Assembly: GCA_946122785.1 (NCBI GenBank)
Contig: CAMGYJ010000010.1
Location: forward strand, 8,283,467-8,347,466
DNA from: Linum tenue
Lineage: Eukaryota; Streptophyta; Magnoliopsida; Malpighiales; Linaceae
DNA length: 64,000 nt
Direction: 5' to 3'
The first letter of the stretch is position 1, and every line of letters starts with the position of its first letter. Of the stretch, positions 45,241 through 58,006 are shown one piece after another. The notes beneath the pieces were generated by a model. It ran no database searches, was not told the origin of the DNA, and worked only from the letters and a program-made list of their open reading frames with translations. The position numbers and the translations under genes are program-made.

Positions 45241-45959
45241 AGGGGGTTCAGCCTCCAGGCTATAAGAGATTGGTCATTCTTCCATTATCTAGAGTTGCTG
45301 AAATCGATATGAAATCAATATTTGGCACTGCGTTGTCAATTGCCATGGATAAAACTTTGTAGAGAGCTAAATGTAAGATTTGCTACTGCATTGTGAAGAT
45401 TCTAGACGCCGCGTACCATGGACTGCATTTGGGGGGTTCGTTGTTTGTTGTTACGTCTATCCGCCCCTCTGTTCCTTTGTTTGTTCTCTAGGAAAATCGT
45501 AAATAGGGTGGAGGAGAAAATGCAGCCAAGCCCAAAGATCTTTTCTCTGTCTCGACTACATTAAAGGGTGAGACGAGATAGATGCATCGATGCATCCTTC
45601 TCATTCGTGGTAAATTCAATTTCCCTTCAAGTAAATCTCAATTTATACCTTTTGACTCGAACAATTTCAACTCTTTATGACCACTGATTAGGGGATTTTG
45701 TTCTTCTTTTACTGAGTGGTTTTCGGCGACTGATTCATTGATTTAAAAATGCTCATAGTTCAGTGTTGATAAACTTTCTAGGATTCCGTGAATTTGTTTC
45801 TGAAGCAGGTTGCTCTTGCTTAACTGTAGCCTTCTGCATGATTTTCTCCGGATCTTGATCGTAGTAGGTTCTTTCTCTAGTGAGCATAGTTTTTTTTTTC
45901 GCCTCTTCTTTTGGTTAACTCTATGCTTCATCAGCCTGGATTCATGCTTGCTTTGGTAT
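45241..45959. other. No gene seen
   Basis: No supportable coding region. It ends with TTTGGTAT (45952-45959), the left site duplication of the following element. Confidence 0.5.
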
Positions 45960-46736
45960 TAGGGGTGTTCAAATGGTTACCGTGGTAATAACAAAACCAA
46001 TTAAGTCTAAATTTTATTAACCATGGAATAAAATGTCTTAACCAAACCATCCAAATTAACACGAAAACCAAATTAAGCAAACCAAAGTTTAATTGGTTTG
46101 GTTAATCGGATAATCGGATTAACCAAATAGCATAACATTACATGAAAACAAACATAAACTATCATTTTATATAAGCAATAATAATAAGACTAACCATCCC
46201 CTCGCCAGCGATCATTCGAGTTAATACATTGTTCATCATCTCTGCACCTAATATAGGTAGCTTACAACAAGCCCCTTAACATAAACCGTATCAATATCCC
46301 TCGTCAGTAAGTTAAAGCTCTCCTACAAAACACTTAAACTATACATAGTTAGAGGTGGATGTGTTGGTATTGTACGTAATCCAAAAGTCTAGTAGTTATC
46401 CAAAATGTTTTGGTTTAGTAAATATAGGCAGACCCATTTAATTTTTTATCCATAATGTTTTGGTTTGTTGTGCACATGGAAATAAAATAGGAATCACGAA
46501 AGTTTGGTTTGGTTGGTTGCATGGAAGTATAAATAATTTTGTATATTAGGTGTATCATTAATTGGTTAATTGGTTTCAATGGTTAGTAGTGTTGAAACCA
46601 AACCAAACCACATAAACCAAAAAAGCTAAATTGTTTAACCAAACCAAACCAATTATCCAAATTAACCAAACCAAATTAACCGAATGCTACCGGTTAATAT
46701 GGTTACCTCAGTAACCAATCCGTTTGAACACCCCTA
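45960..46736. mobile_element. hAT-type MITE with exact 8-bp duplication
   Basis: 777 bp, starting TAGGGGTGTTCAAA and ending TTTGAACACCCCTA, an exact 14-bp inverted repeat with imperfect extension (GGTTAC). Flanked by TTTGGTAT at 45952-45959 and 46737-46744. Eight-base duplications and TAGGGGTGTTC-type ends are usual in plant hAT elements. The interior is rich in AACCAAACC and its complement. No coding capacity. Confidence 0.9.
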
Positions 46737-46744
46737 TTTGGTAT

Positions 46745-48579
46745 TGTATTTTGGCTTATTTTCCATTTGATCTGTGTCATTGGGTCAGTAGTTCCCGATT
46801 GGGTGTTAATAAGTTCATGTCAGATGGAGAGCTGTGGGACAACTGAGCTATAGTGGAGGGTCTCTGCATGGATGCATTTCTGAAGTTTGGGTTGTATTTT
46901 CTTTACAGGGTGAGGTGGGGTTTCTTGAATTCTCAATTGGAGAAGAATGGGGTTATGTCGATGGGAGGTATGTCGATGCGGGTTATACTTGCCAGCAGTA
47001 ACCTCTGTTCTTCTATCTTTCACTGAGAGGAAGGTGAGACAACTAATTAAGCGATACAAGAAGCTACTTTCTTATATATTCCCATGGAATCAGGTGATTG
47101 TGACTTATTTATGACTGAAAAATTATGCTTAGAGGGTATTTTAGTGCTTTCAGAGTGGTGAGAGATTATGGGTTGAGAACTTGAGATTCTAACTATTGTT
47201 AAGTACTTACACCAATGTTAATCCTCGCATAATTGGTGTTTACATAAGTAGATGAGCATCCATTACTCCTTTGACTGCGAAAACCTCATGTTCTATCTTA
47301 TGGACTTTTGCTCGAGATCTTTCTACGTGTATTGCAAGTTGTTGTTCTTTCATGGTTGCTTTGTTTTCCTGTATGCTCAGCTGTAGCTTTTATTAAATTA
47401 CGTTAATATGGTTTTGCTCATTGTATTAATTTTGTTTCTGAGGAAGTTGTTCACATTCTCTCTACTCTTCACGCGAGGCAACAGTAAGACCACATGAAGG
47501 AGGTTAGGTTTGAGGCGCGCATGATAGACTCCTTTCAGAATTCATTATCTTGGTCTCTGCTGTTTCAGTTTGCAGAAGGGAGGAAAGAGGTTCGCCAGAC
47601 AGGTTGCCAATAACAAATGCAACCCTTCAAACTGTATGCACACGGATCTATCACTTTTGGTTGCTTAATATTTTATAGGAAAAGGCTAGAATTTGTTACT
47701 TTTAAAAAGAGTTTAGATCGTATTTGCAATATATTCAAACTAACTCTGGAGGAAACTGAGGTGGATATGAAAAGGGAAGTTTTATGGAGTGATTATATGA
47801 TAGGGTTTTGTTATATACTTTCGTACGCTATTTCCACTGACCAAATCTTGGGATTAGTAGTGGCCATTTGTTTCAACTTCTACCGTTTGAGTAAGTGCAT
47901 CTTGCATATGGGATCCCTTTTCCTGAGATTTCTGGATTGGGTGTCCATTCTATTCTACTATAGTACTATTCACCATCAATGTAGTCAAAAACACGTTTCT
48001 ACATAGAAGCGATTTGGTGATCTAGAAGCGTAAAACCGTAATTTAACTACATTAGTGATAAAAATTGAGATTATGCGTAAAATCGTTTTGGTGAGCTAGA
48101 AGCGCCATAAGTTTTTAAGTTTTAAAGCGCAATTTTGACTACATTGTTCGCGATATCTTTTTTGCGCGGGCATTAAATACATCTCGAAAATGTCCAACTT
48201 AACAACCTTTGGCCTTTGCCACTGTTTTCCTTGGGACCATATTGACACCGTTAGGTTGGGTCAATTAGTCCGAGTCACTTTTGGAGTCAAAAGCCCCGCC
48301 CCCAAAACACTATAATGCCAATCACTCTCCCCTGTGTAGTAGAACACCTCAAAAGTTAATTACTTCGCTTACTCATGGGTAATTCAACAAATTTTAGATA
48401 TAATCTTAAAGTAACCAGTGTAAAGGATAAAGTAATTGGCAACTCATTTGGTGGCTAAAAAGGTCTTTTTTTTTTGTTTCCTGCAGGTGTTTGTGTTTTT
48501 GAGTTTTGACATTGGCTTTTTTATGGGTTGTAAACTATGCTATCTTTTAAGTTCTTGGTAACACAAGTGAGCTATTAAT
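46745..48579. other. No gene established
   Basis: A 129-codon frame at 47617-48006 has no recognisable domain and is AT-rich. The stretch 48003-48150 contains repeated AGAAGCG and AAATCGTTTTGG motifs, probably a decayed repeat. An alternation of AT-rich and mixed sequence leaves room for introns of an unrecognised gene. Confidence 0.35.
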
Positions 48580-48815
48580 AATGGATGTCGTACCTCAATG
48601 GAACCCGTAAGTATTCTTTGTCTAACCTTCCTTAACACAACAGTATATTCCGTTTATTTTTCCTACTCACTGCCATTGCTAACAGTTTAATTTATAGGCA
48701 TTTTACTGTTGCTCCTGGTTCCGTTGGAATTATGAACTATGAGGAAGCCGTAGCTATTTCTCAAGTTACTGATAAAATGGATCTTATATTGTTGCAATGG
48801 GATTGTGATAATGAG
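48580..48815 (+). CDS. Two candidate exons of an unidentified gene
   Basis: Exon 1 is 48580-48605 (MDVVPQWNP start) with donor CCC-GTAAGT. Exon 2 starts at 48698 after TTTATAG and joins in phase to give HFTVAPGSVGIMNYEEAV, then SQVTDKMDLILLQWDCDNE, to about 48815. The next donor (GTTGTT) is weak. A further coding-like piece (RVTELRTSGCVASRV, then HVTIKDDITDVEAVYPS) follows an acceptor near 48945, but the phase does not fit simply. The protein family was not recognised. It may be a real gene, a pseudogene or a captured fragment. Confidence 0.3.
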
Positions 48816-50820
48816 GTTGTTAAAATAAGTTTTTTGTTATTTATCCTTCTCCATCTCTTATGCCTTTATAGCGTTTCGTCTTTTGAAGTGTTTTTTTCAA
48901 ATCCATTTATTTTTTTACGCCAAGGCACTTCTTAACTCTTCTCCAGACGTGTGACTGAGTTGAGGACATCTGGGTGTGTTGCATCTAGAGTACATTTGAT
49001 CCACGTAACTATTAAGGATGACATCACTGATGTTGAGGCTGTTTACCCATCATCATACTTACGCGGATCATTGCATCTTTAGCAAGTCCTGAAGATATTG
49101 TCAATGCCGACTATGTTACGATTCTGTACTTGCTTGGTGGAAACTCTTATGAGGTCATGGTCACAATCAACCCTTGGAACACGTGTCGAATTATTTTGAG
49201 TTGTTCTTCATAAAACTATTCTTGCCTTCCGGAAACTGAATAATATTTCAGCAATGTCAATAGATTCTACTAGCGTTGCTTAGTGTCCACCTCTATGTCA
49301 TTTCTCCTTTTATTCAAGCATACAGGATGTGTGAACACTAGGGTATTTTGTACGGGTTCTATCATTCTTAATCAATTGCGGATTGGATCTTTCTTTACTT
49401 TACTCATTCTCAATTACTCAGGAGTGGTGGAAAGACTGTAATATTTATGTTGTAATATTTAACCTTCACCTCATAGGAGTAGTGGAAACAAATGAACATC
49501 AGTTGAAGAATGTAACAAAAATGGAATCGAGAACATGTGAGAATGGAACGTGAATATCAAACCTGATCAAATAAGATATTGTACCCACTAAGATCATGGC
49601 GAGTACTCATCATCTGTCTGTGAAATAGTCTAAGGGCACAACTTAGCTGAGATATAGACTCACACTCTTCCAAAATCAAACACAATAGCAACGTAAGATT
49701 CGTGAGGAAAGAAATTGCTTCGCATTTCTCAAACCAAATAGGCCTATTAAAAAGCGGACACTCTCACTTACTCAATGGATTACAAAGTCCCAACAAACCT
49801 TTGTAACAATTCTCAATTACTCGGGAGTGGAGGGTAGATTGTAATATTTACCTTTCGTACTATATCTGTTTGAGTACTTGAGAGTTTCAAAATTAATCAA
49901 TGGATTACGACATTATTGCTTAGACTATTTTCGCCCAATGGTCCCTATTTATCCACTAATGTTTGAACAAGGGTTTTTATATAATTTGTGCAATTTTTAG
50001 TTATTATAAAATATAGATTTATGATCTGGGAATCGATCGGTGATATTTGTGCAAGTTAAGGGTGCTACCTTCTTGACGAAATTGGTTTGTCTTAATATTC
50101 TATTATCTCCTTTTGTTTGGTTCGAAAGAAATTCTTTTAGATCAATACAATTTGCACAACCCTTCGTCCATACCTGTTATTTAATAGTTTCATCTATGAT
50201 TTAAACACTACGGTCCAAAACGATTATGTAAAAGCCATTCAAAAGATAAAGAGACGGCCGAAATAGACATGCCTATAAAATACATATAAATACACGATCC
50301 GTTGAGAAAATTTTGATTTAGATTACCAATGAAATTAATATAAAACAATATGGCCAACTGGTCGGATTCAAGCTAGTTAAGTAGTAGGGTTACAAGTATT
50401 AGCAGACAATTAACTTGGGGTTGTCGATCTTGTTACACCGGCAGGGTGATAGTTAGGTTCCAATGAAGATGGCTTTTGGAAGTACTTAGCTTGTTGTTGT
50501 TGGGAAATTAAGGATATTGCAATTGCAGGCAGTTGGTACATGAAAAAAATAAAAAAGAAGTTTTGAGTTTACTGTTTCAGCTACATATGTTTTGTTTTTT
50601 TTAAACCTAGATTCGAAAAAAAGGCTATTGGCGGTTTGTTGACATAGGTTTCATTTTCACCAGCTGGTTGGACAATGAGGAGTTCGTCTCAATAGGTCAA
50701 TTGAGCTTCTCTATATCATAGGGCGCTAGCCCTAGCTGTTTATGAATGTCTCAAACACACACTTGCCTCTTATTAATATCATTAAGCTGTCGACAATCAT
50801 ATATTCATGTATAGGACGAG
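48816..50820. other. No gene established
   Basis: Apart from the possible continuation exon at 48945-49080, no coding region was supported. It ends with ATAGGACGAG (50811-50820), the left duplication of the next MITE. Confidence 0.4.
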
Positions 50821-51234
50821 GGTGATTATTTCGGTGCACTCACAAAAATGAGTGCATTTAATGCATACAATTCAAAAATTAGTTTTAAGGTGTCGGATTT
50901 TGATTTTTAATTTGTAGAATTAGTATAATATGATGAAATAGCATATGATAACAACTAATTAGCGGATTACCCTTAGCCCTAGACCTCAAATTTTGAGTTC
51001 TATCCCTAAAACCCAAATTGTAAATCCTAACCCCAATTCTAAATCTCTAAACTCTAAATCCTTCAAATTAAAGTAAATCTTCAATGGTTTTGGTGCAAAT
51101 TCATGTGCGTTATTGTTCATCACATCATATGTGATGATTGACATCATTTTGACATAAATCGCATGTTTAAAATGACGATTATGAAGCGAGTACACTGAAT
51201 ACACCCAAAAAGTGAGTGCACCGAAAACGCCACC
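50821..51234 (-). mobile_element. MITE, copy 2 of the Mutator-like family
   Basis: 414 bp, homologous to 27265-27687 in reverse orientation. Its ends are GGTGATTATTTCGGTGCACTC and the reverse complement of GGTGGCGTTTTCGGTGCACTC. Flanking ATAGGACGAG (50811-50820) and ATAGGATGAG (51235-51244) match at 9 of 10 bases. A 9-10 bp duplication suits Mutator-type elements. The 72-codon minus frame inside is not a gene. Confidence 0.85.
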
Positions 51235-51244
51235 ATAGGATGAG

Positions 51245-53170
51245 ATAGTAATATAGAAACTTTAGAATAGCGCCTGCACTTGTAGTCTATAGATGATTAT
51301 GCGAAATGGCGGACAACGACACATTAATTGTAACACCTTCTTATTTTATCAACCGATTAAACTAATTGAATATCTTAATCAATCCGATTAAAATTATTTA
51401 ATTAAACTAATTGAATATGATAATCAATATTTATGTGTGCCCCTCTTTTTATATCAACATGTAAAGCTAAGATAGCTCTTCAGCCATTGGACACACCATC
51501 GTGCGAGGAACACCATTCATTGGGCAAAGGGGAACATAGAACTATCTCTTCACATGCTTGCCACACAATCTAACCTCCTCGACATAATCATCTGCTTAAT
51601 CCTGGTACCTGCAGGAGGAAATTAAAGGCAATTCGAGCCCTAGCATTAGCACGAGTAATTGGGTCAATCGACACAACAAGGTGGTGGCTCGATCATCTAA
51701 AGTTTGTATCTTTATAAATCATGGGGCTAAACCCACATCGGTTATGCAAATTTCAGTTTGAAGGTCGTACAAAACCTAATCATAGTTTAGCTTTTTCTGA
51801 TGAGCAAGTTCAATAGTAAAATCATTAAGTACAGGACTTAAACTAAACTTTTGAATTAGAGATTTGGAGTTTTGTCGGAGTTGGCGGATCACTTCTTCTA
51901 ATTTAGTATTAACAATGGAAAGTAGTACGCGTTTTCCAGATGTTAAGAACTTGTAGAGTTCTCTAAATGGAATAAATGATTATAAGTTGAAAGTAAACCA
52001 GCGATCATTGAGGTCGCTCATTAAAATAATAAAATTATGATAACTTCGTCCACTACGTCAGATAACATGTTACTGTTCTCAAATGCATCCGAGGTTGACA
52101 CACTATCTGTTAAAATTGATATATATTCAAAATTAGTTTGATTTGGAATATCTAATCACGTAACTTAATCTCAATAAATCTTGTAATTTGAACCACTAAA
52201 AAATTATTGTGTTTCAACCATTATCTCGATCATTAAAATATAATTTTTTGGATCTCATCTTGTATATAATTTACATCTATTCAGACTACTTAGTTATACA
52301 TAGCCACGTGACCTTTTTATTCAAACTAGAACACATAAAAAGTATTCAGCATATATTTTTCCTTATAATTAACTATTTTGAACGAACTTGAATTTCGTGT
52401 AATGACATTCGCAACTACATTATTATACAAGGCTGGGTTTTGTGCCAGTTAACTTTTAACTATCAACATATATTGACCATTTTATGCTGTACATATGAAC
52501 TTATGTCCATCAACTAAAAGAATTCAATATATTTGTAGAATCTAACATATATTTGCAACGCCCGTAAAACTAATACATGTTATAATATCAAGTATTGTAT
52601 TTTATGCTCAGGAAGAACCCCCCAATCTTTGACTTTTCTTCAAGAAATCAAAGATGAGAAGAATGTGTAATATAGCCAACCTTGAAGACAAACATATGTT
52701 TGTTAAATATTTTTATTTTATTTTCTATGCGTATGTTTGATCCGGCTTTTAGACGAAGTCTGCCAGAAAAACAACCTTCTTAGCAACTTCGATCCTTTTG
52801 TTTGAAGCCTTACAGATATCCAATCTTTCATCCACTGCTTTGAATTGTATAAAAACATACCTAATTTAACGTGGTAGACGCCCCTAGACTCGAATCGCAT
52901 TCATGCTTCTCGAATTGAGCTCCAAACTAGGATTCACAAACACGTTTCCAGACTTGGCCATTTTCAGGCAGTTTCCCAGTTTTGGCGTAGCCTTTTGATT
53001 ATGTTCAAAAATGGTCTTCTGGACTTTCTATCGAGCTCTCAATCACTTCAATATGTAGAGGGACACTCCACCTTCAAAACAAGCCATTAATCTTCAATTT
53101 CCATCTAGCCAATTGTATGATATGAATCTCCAAAGTAGGCACCATGAAACTGTTTATACACTAAAACAAC
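51245..53170. other. No gene seen
   Basis: AT-rich, no supportable coding region or clear element. The stretch 52720-53150 is of more even composition and may be retrotransposon-derived, but no domain was found. Confidence 0.4.
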
Positions 53171-53992
53171 AGATTAGGTCGACCTAATCCTAAATGAGGT
53201 CAACCTAATCCTACAGAGGTCGACCTAATCCTAACCGAGGTCGACCGAAAAGTGCAAGTCACCGTGACATGCATGTCACCGTAGGCGCACCCAAAAAGTT
53301 ATATGTTAGTTAAACACGTATTGGTCAAATTATGTTAGTGCCCTACCCCTAACTCAGGACAAGAAGGGATTTGGGAATCCCAAAATCGTCAATGTTTTAG
53401 GCATGGATAATTGTTAGGACTTTGCTACGGTGACATTCACATTAACATAACTTGCACTTTTAGATCGACCTTATATAGGATTAGGTCGCCCTAATCTGCA
53501 CTTTTAGGTCGACCTTATATAGGATTAGCTCGACCTAATATGACGTTTCAGTTTTGTGAGGTTCAACGACGCGGTTGACCTTTTTGGGAAGCGATGTGGG
53601 TGGTTCTTTTGCATGTATCTTCCACTGAAAGATCGAAACTCATCTCGCATCTCATTCACGGTCACCTACAGTGTGCTCATCTTGGTGGTTATTAGCCTAT
53701 GTAGTCGTACATGTTAGTCATCTGGGTGGAAATCTGGCGTGTGTAGTCGTACATGCAATCCATGCGCTTCCCAAGAGGTCGACCATTTGCTATAAAAGGT
53801 CAACCACGTCGTTGAACCTCACAAAACTTAAACGGCATATTAGGTCGACCTAATCCTATATAAGGATGACCTAAAAGTGCATATTAGGTCAACCTAATCC
53901 TATATAAGGTCGACCTAAAAGTGCAGATTAGGTCAACCTAATCCTATATAAGGCCGACCTAAAAGTCCAAGTTACGGTGACATGCATGTCAC
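53171..53992. repeat. Inverted-repeat (foldback-like) structure of GTCGACCTAATC units
   Basis: Arms at about 53425-53595 and 53763-53992 are inverted copies, separated by a 170-bp loop. Each arm ends in TACGGTGACAT and contains repeats of about 46 bp with AGGTCGACCTTATATAGG and TGCACTTTTAG: two units left, three right. A third cluster at 53171-53291 has the right-arm orientation and ends with the same GTGACATGCATGTCAC. No coding region. It is probably a compound foldback or MULE-type MITE. Confidence 0.75.
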
Positions 53993-56113
53993 CATAGGCA
54001 TACCCTAATTGTTATGAGATGAAATTGTAAACTCAAATGAAGGGTCGTCCTCTTCACAAGTAGGGATGAAAAATCCATATCTAGCTTTTCTTCTCTAAGT
54101 GTCAGCCCAGCAGAGTGCTTTCGCCGTCTTCTTTCTTATCTCTATGCATTTCACCGCTCCACCAGAAATTCCCTCAGCACCTACTGTACTCCAGCTTGGC
54201 AGTTTCCACCTTTGTCCAGAGTTGAGCCCTTGGATTTGGCGGCGGACATAAAAAGACTTTATATAAATTAGGAATTGAAATTTGGATTTGTACCCACACG
54301 GCTATTACCCGATCTGACCTATGCATGGTGCGAGTAGCTATCTAGTATTGAGATACCCGCCCCCACCTCATCCGTTTGCCATTCACAAGGCAATCATTTG
54401 TTCAGACTTAGTTACTCATAATACAATAATGAATGAACAATTCGAATTGATGGGAGGAATGCAAATATTGGATCTTATAATATATCTTCTCATATGAAAA
54501 CCAATCCTTGAAATCACTGTATATATCATGTACTTAAATCAAAGTCTCCAATATTTCTTTCAAATTTAATACATGTATATGCGGTCAATATTCTGTAGGC
54601 AGTTGCTTTCGGAAGGGTGAGTTGGTGGGTGGGTTAAAATGGAAATAGTTTCCTTTGTGGGTTTAATGAGATACGCTAGGCAAAGCACCATTAGATCGCC
54701 CGGATTTCCCATTTCTTCACCAAGTGGCTTCGGCCAAAAGCCAAGGGAATGAGTACTTGATGACGATTATCAGATACTGGTGTCAATGTCAGCGTCAGGT
54801 GGCTCTGAGTATGGCAGACAGTTTTCCATTATTGGAACTTGCTTTACCATAAATTGAAACGCTAGGAATATTATTTTGACCAACCCTGATCGAATATAAA
54901 TCACTAGTTCACGAATCCGAGGGTAATAATAATAACTAATATACACATACGACAAACACGAAACACAAGTTGAATTTTAGAAGGAAAAAAGATGTTTTAT
55001 ATTGCTTTCGTATCGAGTTAATTTTATGATTTTGTGCATATAGAAAGACTTCCCATTTCATTTTCTGGTTAAAAAATAAAAATACAGAAACAAATGACAA
55101 AAAACATGTTCATTTGTCCATTTTTGTTTTCGTTGAAAAAAATCAGTTGTTACAAATGTTTTCTCAAAATAAGGGATTATTCTCCGTTTTCCAGCAAAAA
55201 ACGTACACTATACTTTAATGATACCCTGCGTTCGATTCACGGCAGAGACAAAAAAAATTTCTTTTCCTCCGTGCTTCTAAATGCTGCCATTTTTGTCCAC
55301 CACAACACTAGAAGGAGACGGCTGTCGAACTCTCCACCCACTTCCTTCTACCTCCCGCTCGACCTACCATCCCACCATATCCCTCTATCGTCGTTTCTTC
55401 TTCCCCCAGACCACCACCAGTCCCGCCGTTCCCTACCCCCAGATCTGAGATCACCACCAACCCCGACTGCCATCATATTCCTGTCCCTCCAACCAACGAC
55501 GAGCCGCGTTCGAGAATTCAAGCAGCAACAACAGTTGCGTTGTTCATCATCTTCCTCTCCCTCCATCGAACCACGAGCCCGCATGCGAGATGTGAAGCAG
55601 CAATGACGAGGTATGAACCAACAAGCTCCAGTCGACGCCCCTTCCTCCTCCTACTAGCGACCCATTCTAGGTAGAAGCAGCAAAAAGGTCTTATTCCCCG
55701 ACTTGATTCCTCCAGCAGAGAAGCTCCAACCGGGCTGTCTTCTTTCTCCTACTAGCGACCCATTCTAGATCATTATTCTTCCTCAGCGACCCAATCGATG
55801 CTTGCTTGTGATGCTGAATTTCATCGATTTGTATGATGATTGTGGTCAAGTTTTCCTTTAATAACAAGATCTGTCATATTTGTAGATTTATGCTCTGAGT
55901 TTGAATGGGTGATTGGGTGTGAAATTGTAGTTTGAATGGACGATTGCTTGTGACAGCCACGCCATTACTGATTGTAGGATGATTATAGGTTGATTATGCT
56001 CTGAGTTTGAATGGAAATAGCTTGGCTGTCCAATTTGTTGCAGTCTTTTGTTTTGCTTGATCTCAACCTGTTGGTGATCTCTTATCTCGTATTGAATTCT
56101 AGCGTGATAAGCA
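53993..56113. other. No gene established; possible 5' part of the Harbinger relic
   Basis: A 170-codon frame at 55094-55606 is low-complexity, Ser/Pro-rich toward its end, and is probably leader or flanking sequence of the transposon that follows. The pyrimidine-rich 55310-55800 stretch contains two copies of CTCCTACTAGCGACCCATTC (about 55649 and 55748). No domain was recognised. Confidence 0.35.
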
Positions 56114-57975
56114 ATGAATTATAATGATGTCGAAAACAACAATGATTGTGTCATACTTGAGGGAAGCGAGGTTTGGCCTGATAAAGTAGTGGAGTATTTC
56201 ATTTATTTGATGGTCGAGGACAAGGTTGTTAACCCGCGGGTCGACCCGGATTAACCCGGACCCGGCCAAAAAAACGGGCCATAGGAACCCTTTTTGCTAT
56301 TGGCCCGGCCGGTTAGCCCGTTGGAATGGGTCAGCGGGTTGCTCTTCCTGAGCCCGTTTTGGCCGCTGCGGCGCCGTTTTGGCGGGGGATAACGAGACAG
56401 GAAGCGGCGCCGTTTCTTCTCCCTGCAGCGAAACCCTAGGCGAGAGGCTCAATTTTTCATTTCACACAGGCCGCAGCGCAGCCGTGTCCAACTCTCGCAA
56501 GTCGCAACCGATCGCCATTGTCGGTTCTTTGGCGGCGCGCTCGGGGTCGCTGGCGGAAGACACAGGTCGGCCTTCACCAGAGCTCTCCTCCCTTCAGCAC
56601 CGCTCCGTCTCTCCTCCCTTCAGCTCCTCCTCCTCTGCCCGGCCACCTCAGCTCGGCCTCTGCCCGGCCGCCTCTGCCCAGCCTCCTTTGCCCGACCGCC
56701 TCTGCTCGCCTTCACAAACTCATTTGGTAAGGGTTTGAGACTTGTCTCCAATAAATGGAAACGAAGATAAATGTGATTTTTGTTTTAGATGTTTTAGATA
56801 AGTTTGATTTCAATTGTTTGATGTTTAAGATGTTAGGAAGAAGTTGAATTGTTTGTTAGTAATTTGGAATTTTGGATTGTTTATGTGATGGATTTAAGAG
56901 TGTTGGATTTAAGGGTTCTTGAATTTTTAACTATGATGGATTTAAGTTGATGTTATGTGAATTATTTAAGTGTTGTTGAATATTTAATATTTTGAATTTA
57001 AGTTGATGTTATTTAAGTGTGTTGTAGTTGAAGTAGTGTTGCATTTTTTATGTTGGATTCAAGATAAATATAATATATTGGCTCTTTTTCATATTCCCGG
57101 GCTAAACCGGGCTAAAACGGGTGACCCATTGACCCATGACCCACTAGCTCGTCCGGGTCCGGGTCGACCCGCGGTTTGACAACCTTGGTCGAGGAACATA
57201 AGAAAGGAAACAAACTACTACAACTTTCACTAAATTGGGATGGTCCAGCATCCAAAATGGGTTGAAGATTAAGTTCAACAAGGACTATGTCCCTGATCAG
57301 TTGAAGAATAATTTAATTTGATGAGGAGGAAACACTGGCAATTCAATGCCAAATAACAACTTTCAATGCCACCACGAGGTATGAAATGATTGTCTCTTTA
57401 TTTTAGAAATTATAGTGCACATTATCTAATGTGACTAATTGACTTTTATATCTTACAGGTAAGTATTCTGTTATTGATTCTGGATATGTAAACATTCCTG
57501 GTTTTCTAGTGCCATATAAGACAAAAAGAAGCACGTCATTTTCAAGATATCAATCGTAGAGGTGGACCAAAAACTCTTAAGCAATTTTTCAAATATTATC
57601 ATTCATCTCTGCGCAATGTTATCGAGCATTGTTTTGGGTTTTGAAGGCTAGATTCCCCCTTTTGAAGCATATGCCTCTTTTTGCTCTTAAGAAACAAGCA
57701 TACATTATTCTTGCATGTTGTGTTATACATAACTTCATTAGGATCCACTCTGGTGACGACACCATGTTTGAAGAATATCAAAATTATTGCACGGGGTGAA
57801 TTCCAATGGAGTGAAAGGAGGACAAAAACGAGAAGCATATATTCATAGTTCAAACCAAACTAGAGCAATGGATGCACGACGAGATGGAATAGCAAACAAG
57901 TTGTGGGATGATTTTCAAGCTGGACTTATATTTGAATTTTATGTTGTACTAGTATTTAACCCCTTAATGGGATGA
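56114..57975 (+). pseudogene. PIF/Harbinger transposon relic: Myb-like protein and DDE transposase pieces
   Basis: A start at 56114 opens with NYNDVENNND, then WPDKVVEYFIYLMVE, interrupted by the hAT element. After it come GWSSIQNGLKIKFNKDY and VPDQLKNNL in a shifted frame, a Myb/SANT-like DNA-binding domain of the kind carried by plant Harbinger elements. From about 57460 transposase (DDE_Tnp_4) motifs appear: SGYVNIPGFLVPY, then SSLRNVIEHCFG, then ACCVIHNFIR, then ARRDGIANKLWDDF, spread over several frames with stops. The two genes normally act together to cut and paste the element. This copy is dead. Confidence 0.8.
56221..57187. mobile_element. hAT-type element inserted in the Harbinger relic
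   Basis: 967 bp, starting CAAGGTTGTTAACCCGCGGG and ending with the reverse complement of CAAGGTTGTCAAACCGCGGG. Exact 8-bp duplication GTCGAGGA at 56213-56220 and 57188-57195. Subterminal regions are full of CCGGGTC motifs. A GC-rich centre (56360-56730) contains a 119-codon plus frame that looks like captured host leader or coding sequence. The rest of the interior is AT-rich. No transposase. Confidence 0.88.
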
Positions 57976-57997
57976 TTTTCAAGCTGGACTTATATTT
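57905..57997 (+). repeat. 29-bp direct duplication next to the LINE junction
   Basis: GGGATGATTTTCAAGCTGGA plus nine more bases occurs at 57905-57933 and again at 57969-57997. The first copy is the end of the transposase piece. The second ends just where LINE sequence begins. Confidence 0.85.
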
Positions 57998-58006
57998 CTA
58001 CTCCAG

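Noticed and set aside
50986..51204. 72-codon minus-strand frame
   Set aside because: Lies entirely inside a MITE and is not kept in the other copy of the element.
55094..55606. 170-codon plus-strand frame
   Set aside because: Low-complexity, no domain, mirrored by an open minus-strand frame. Treated as transposon flank or leader.
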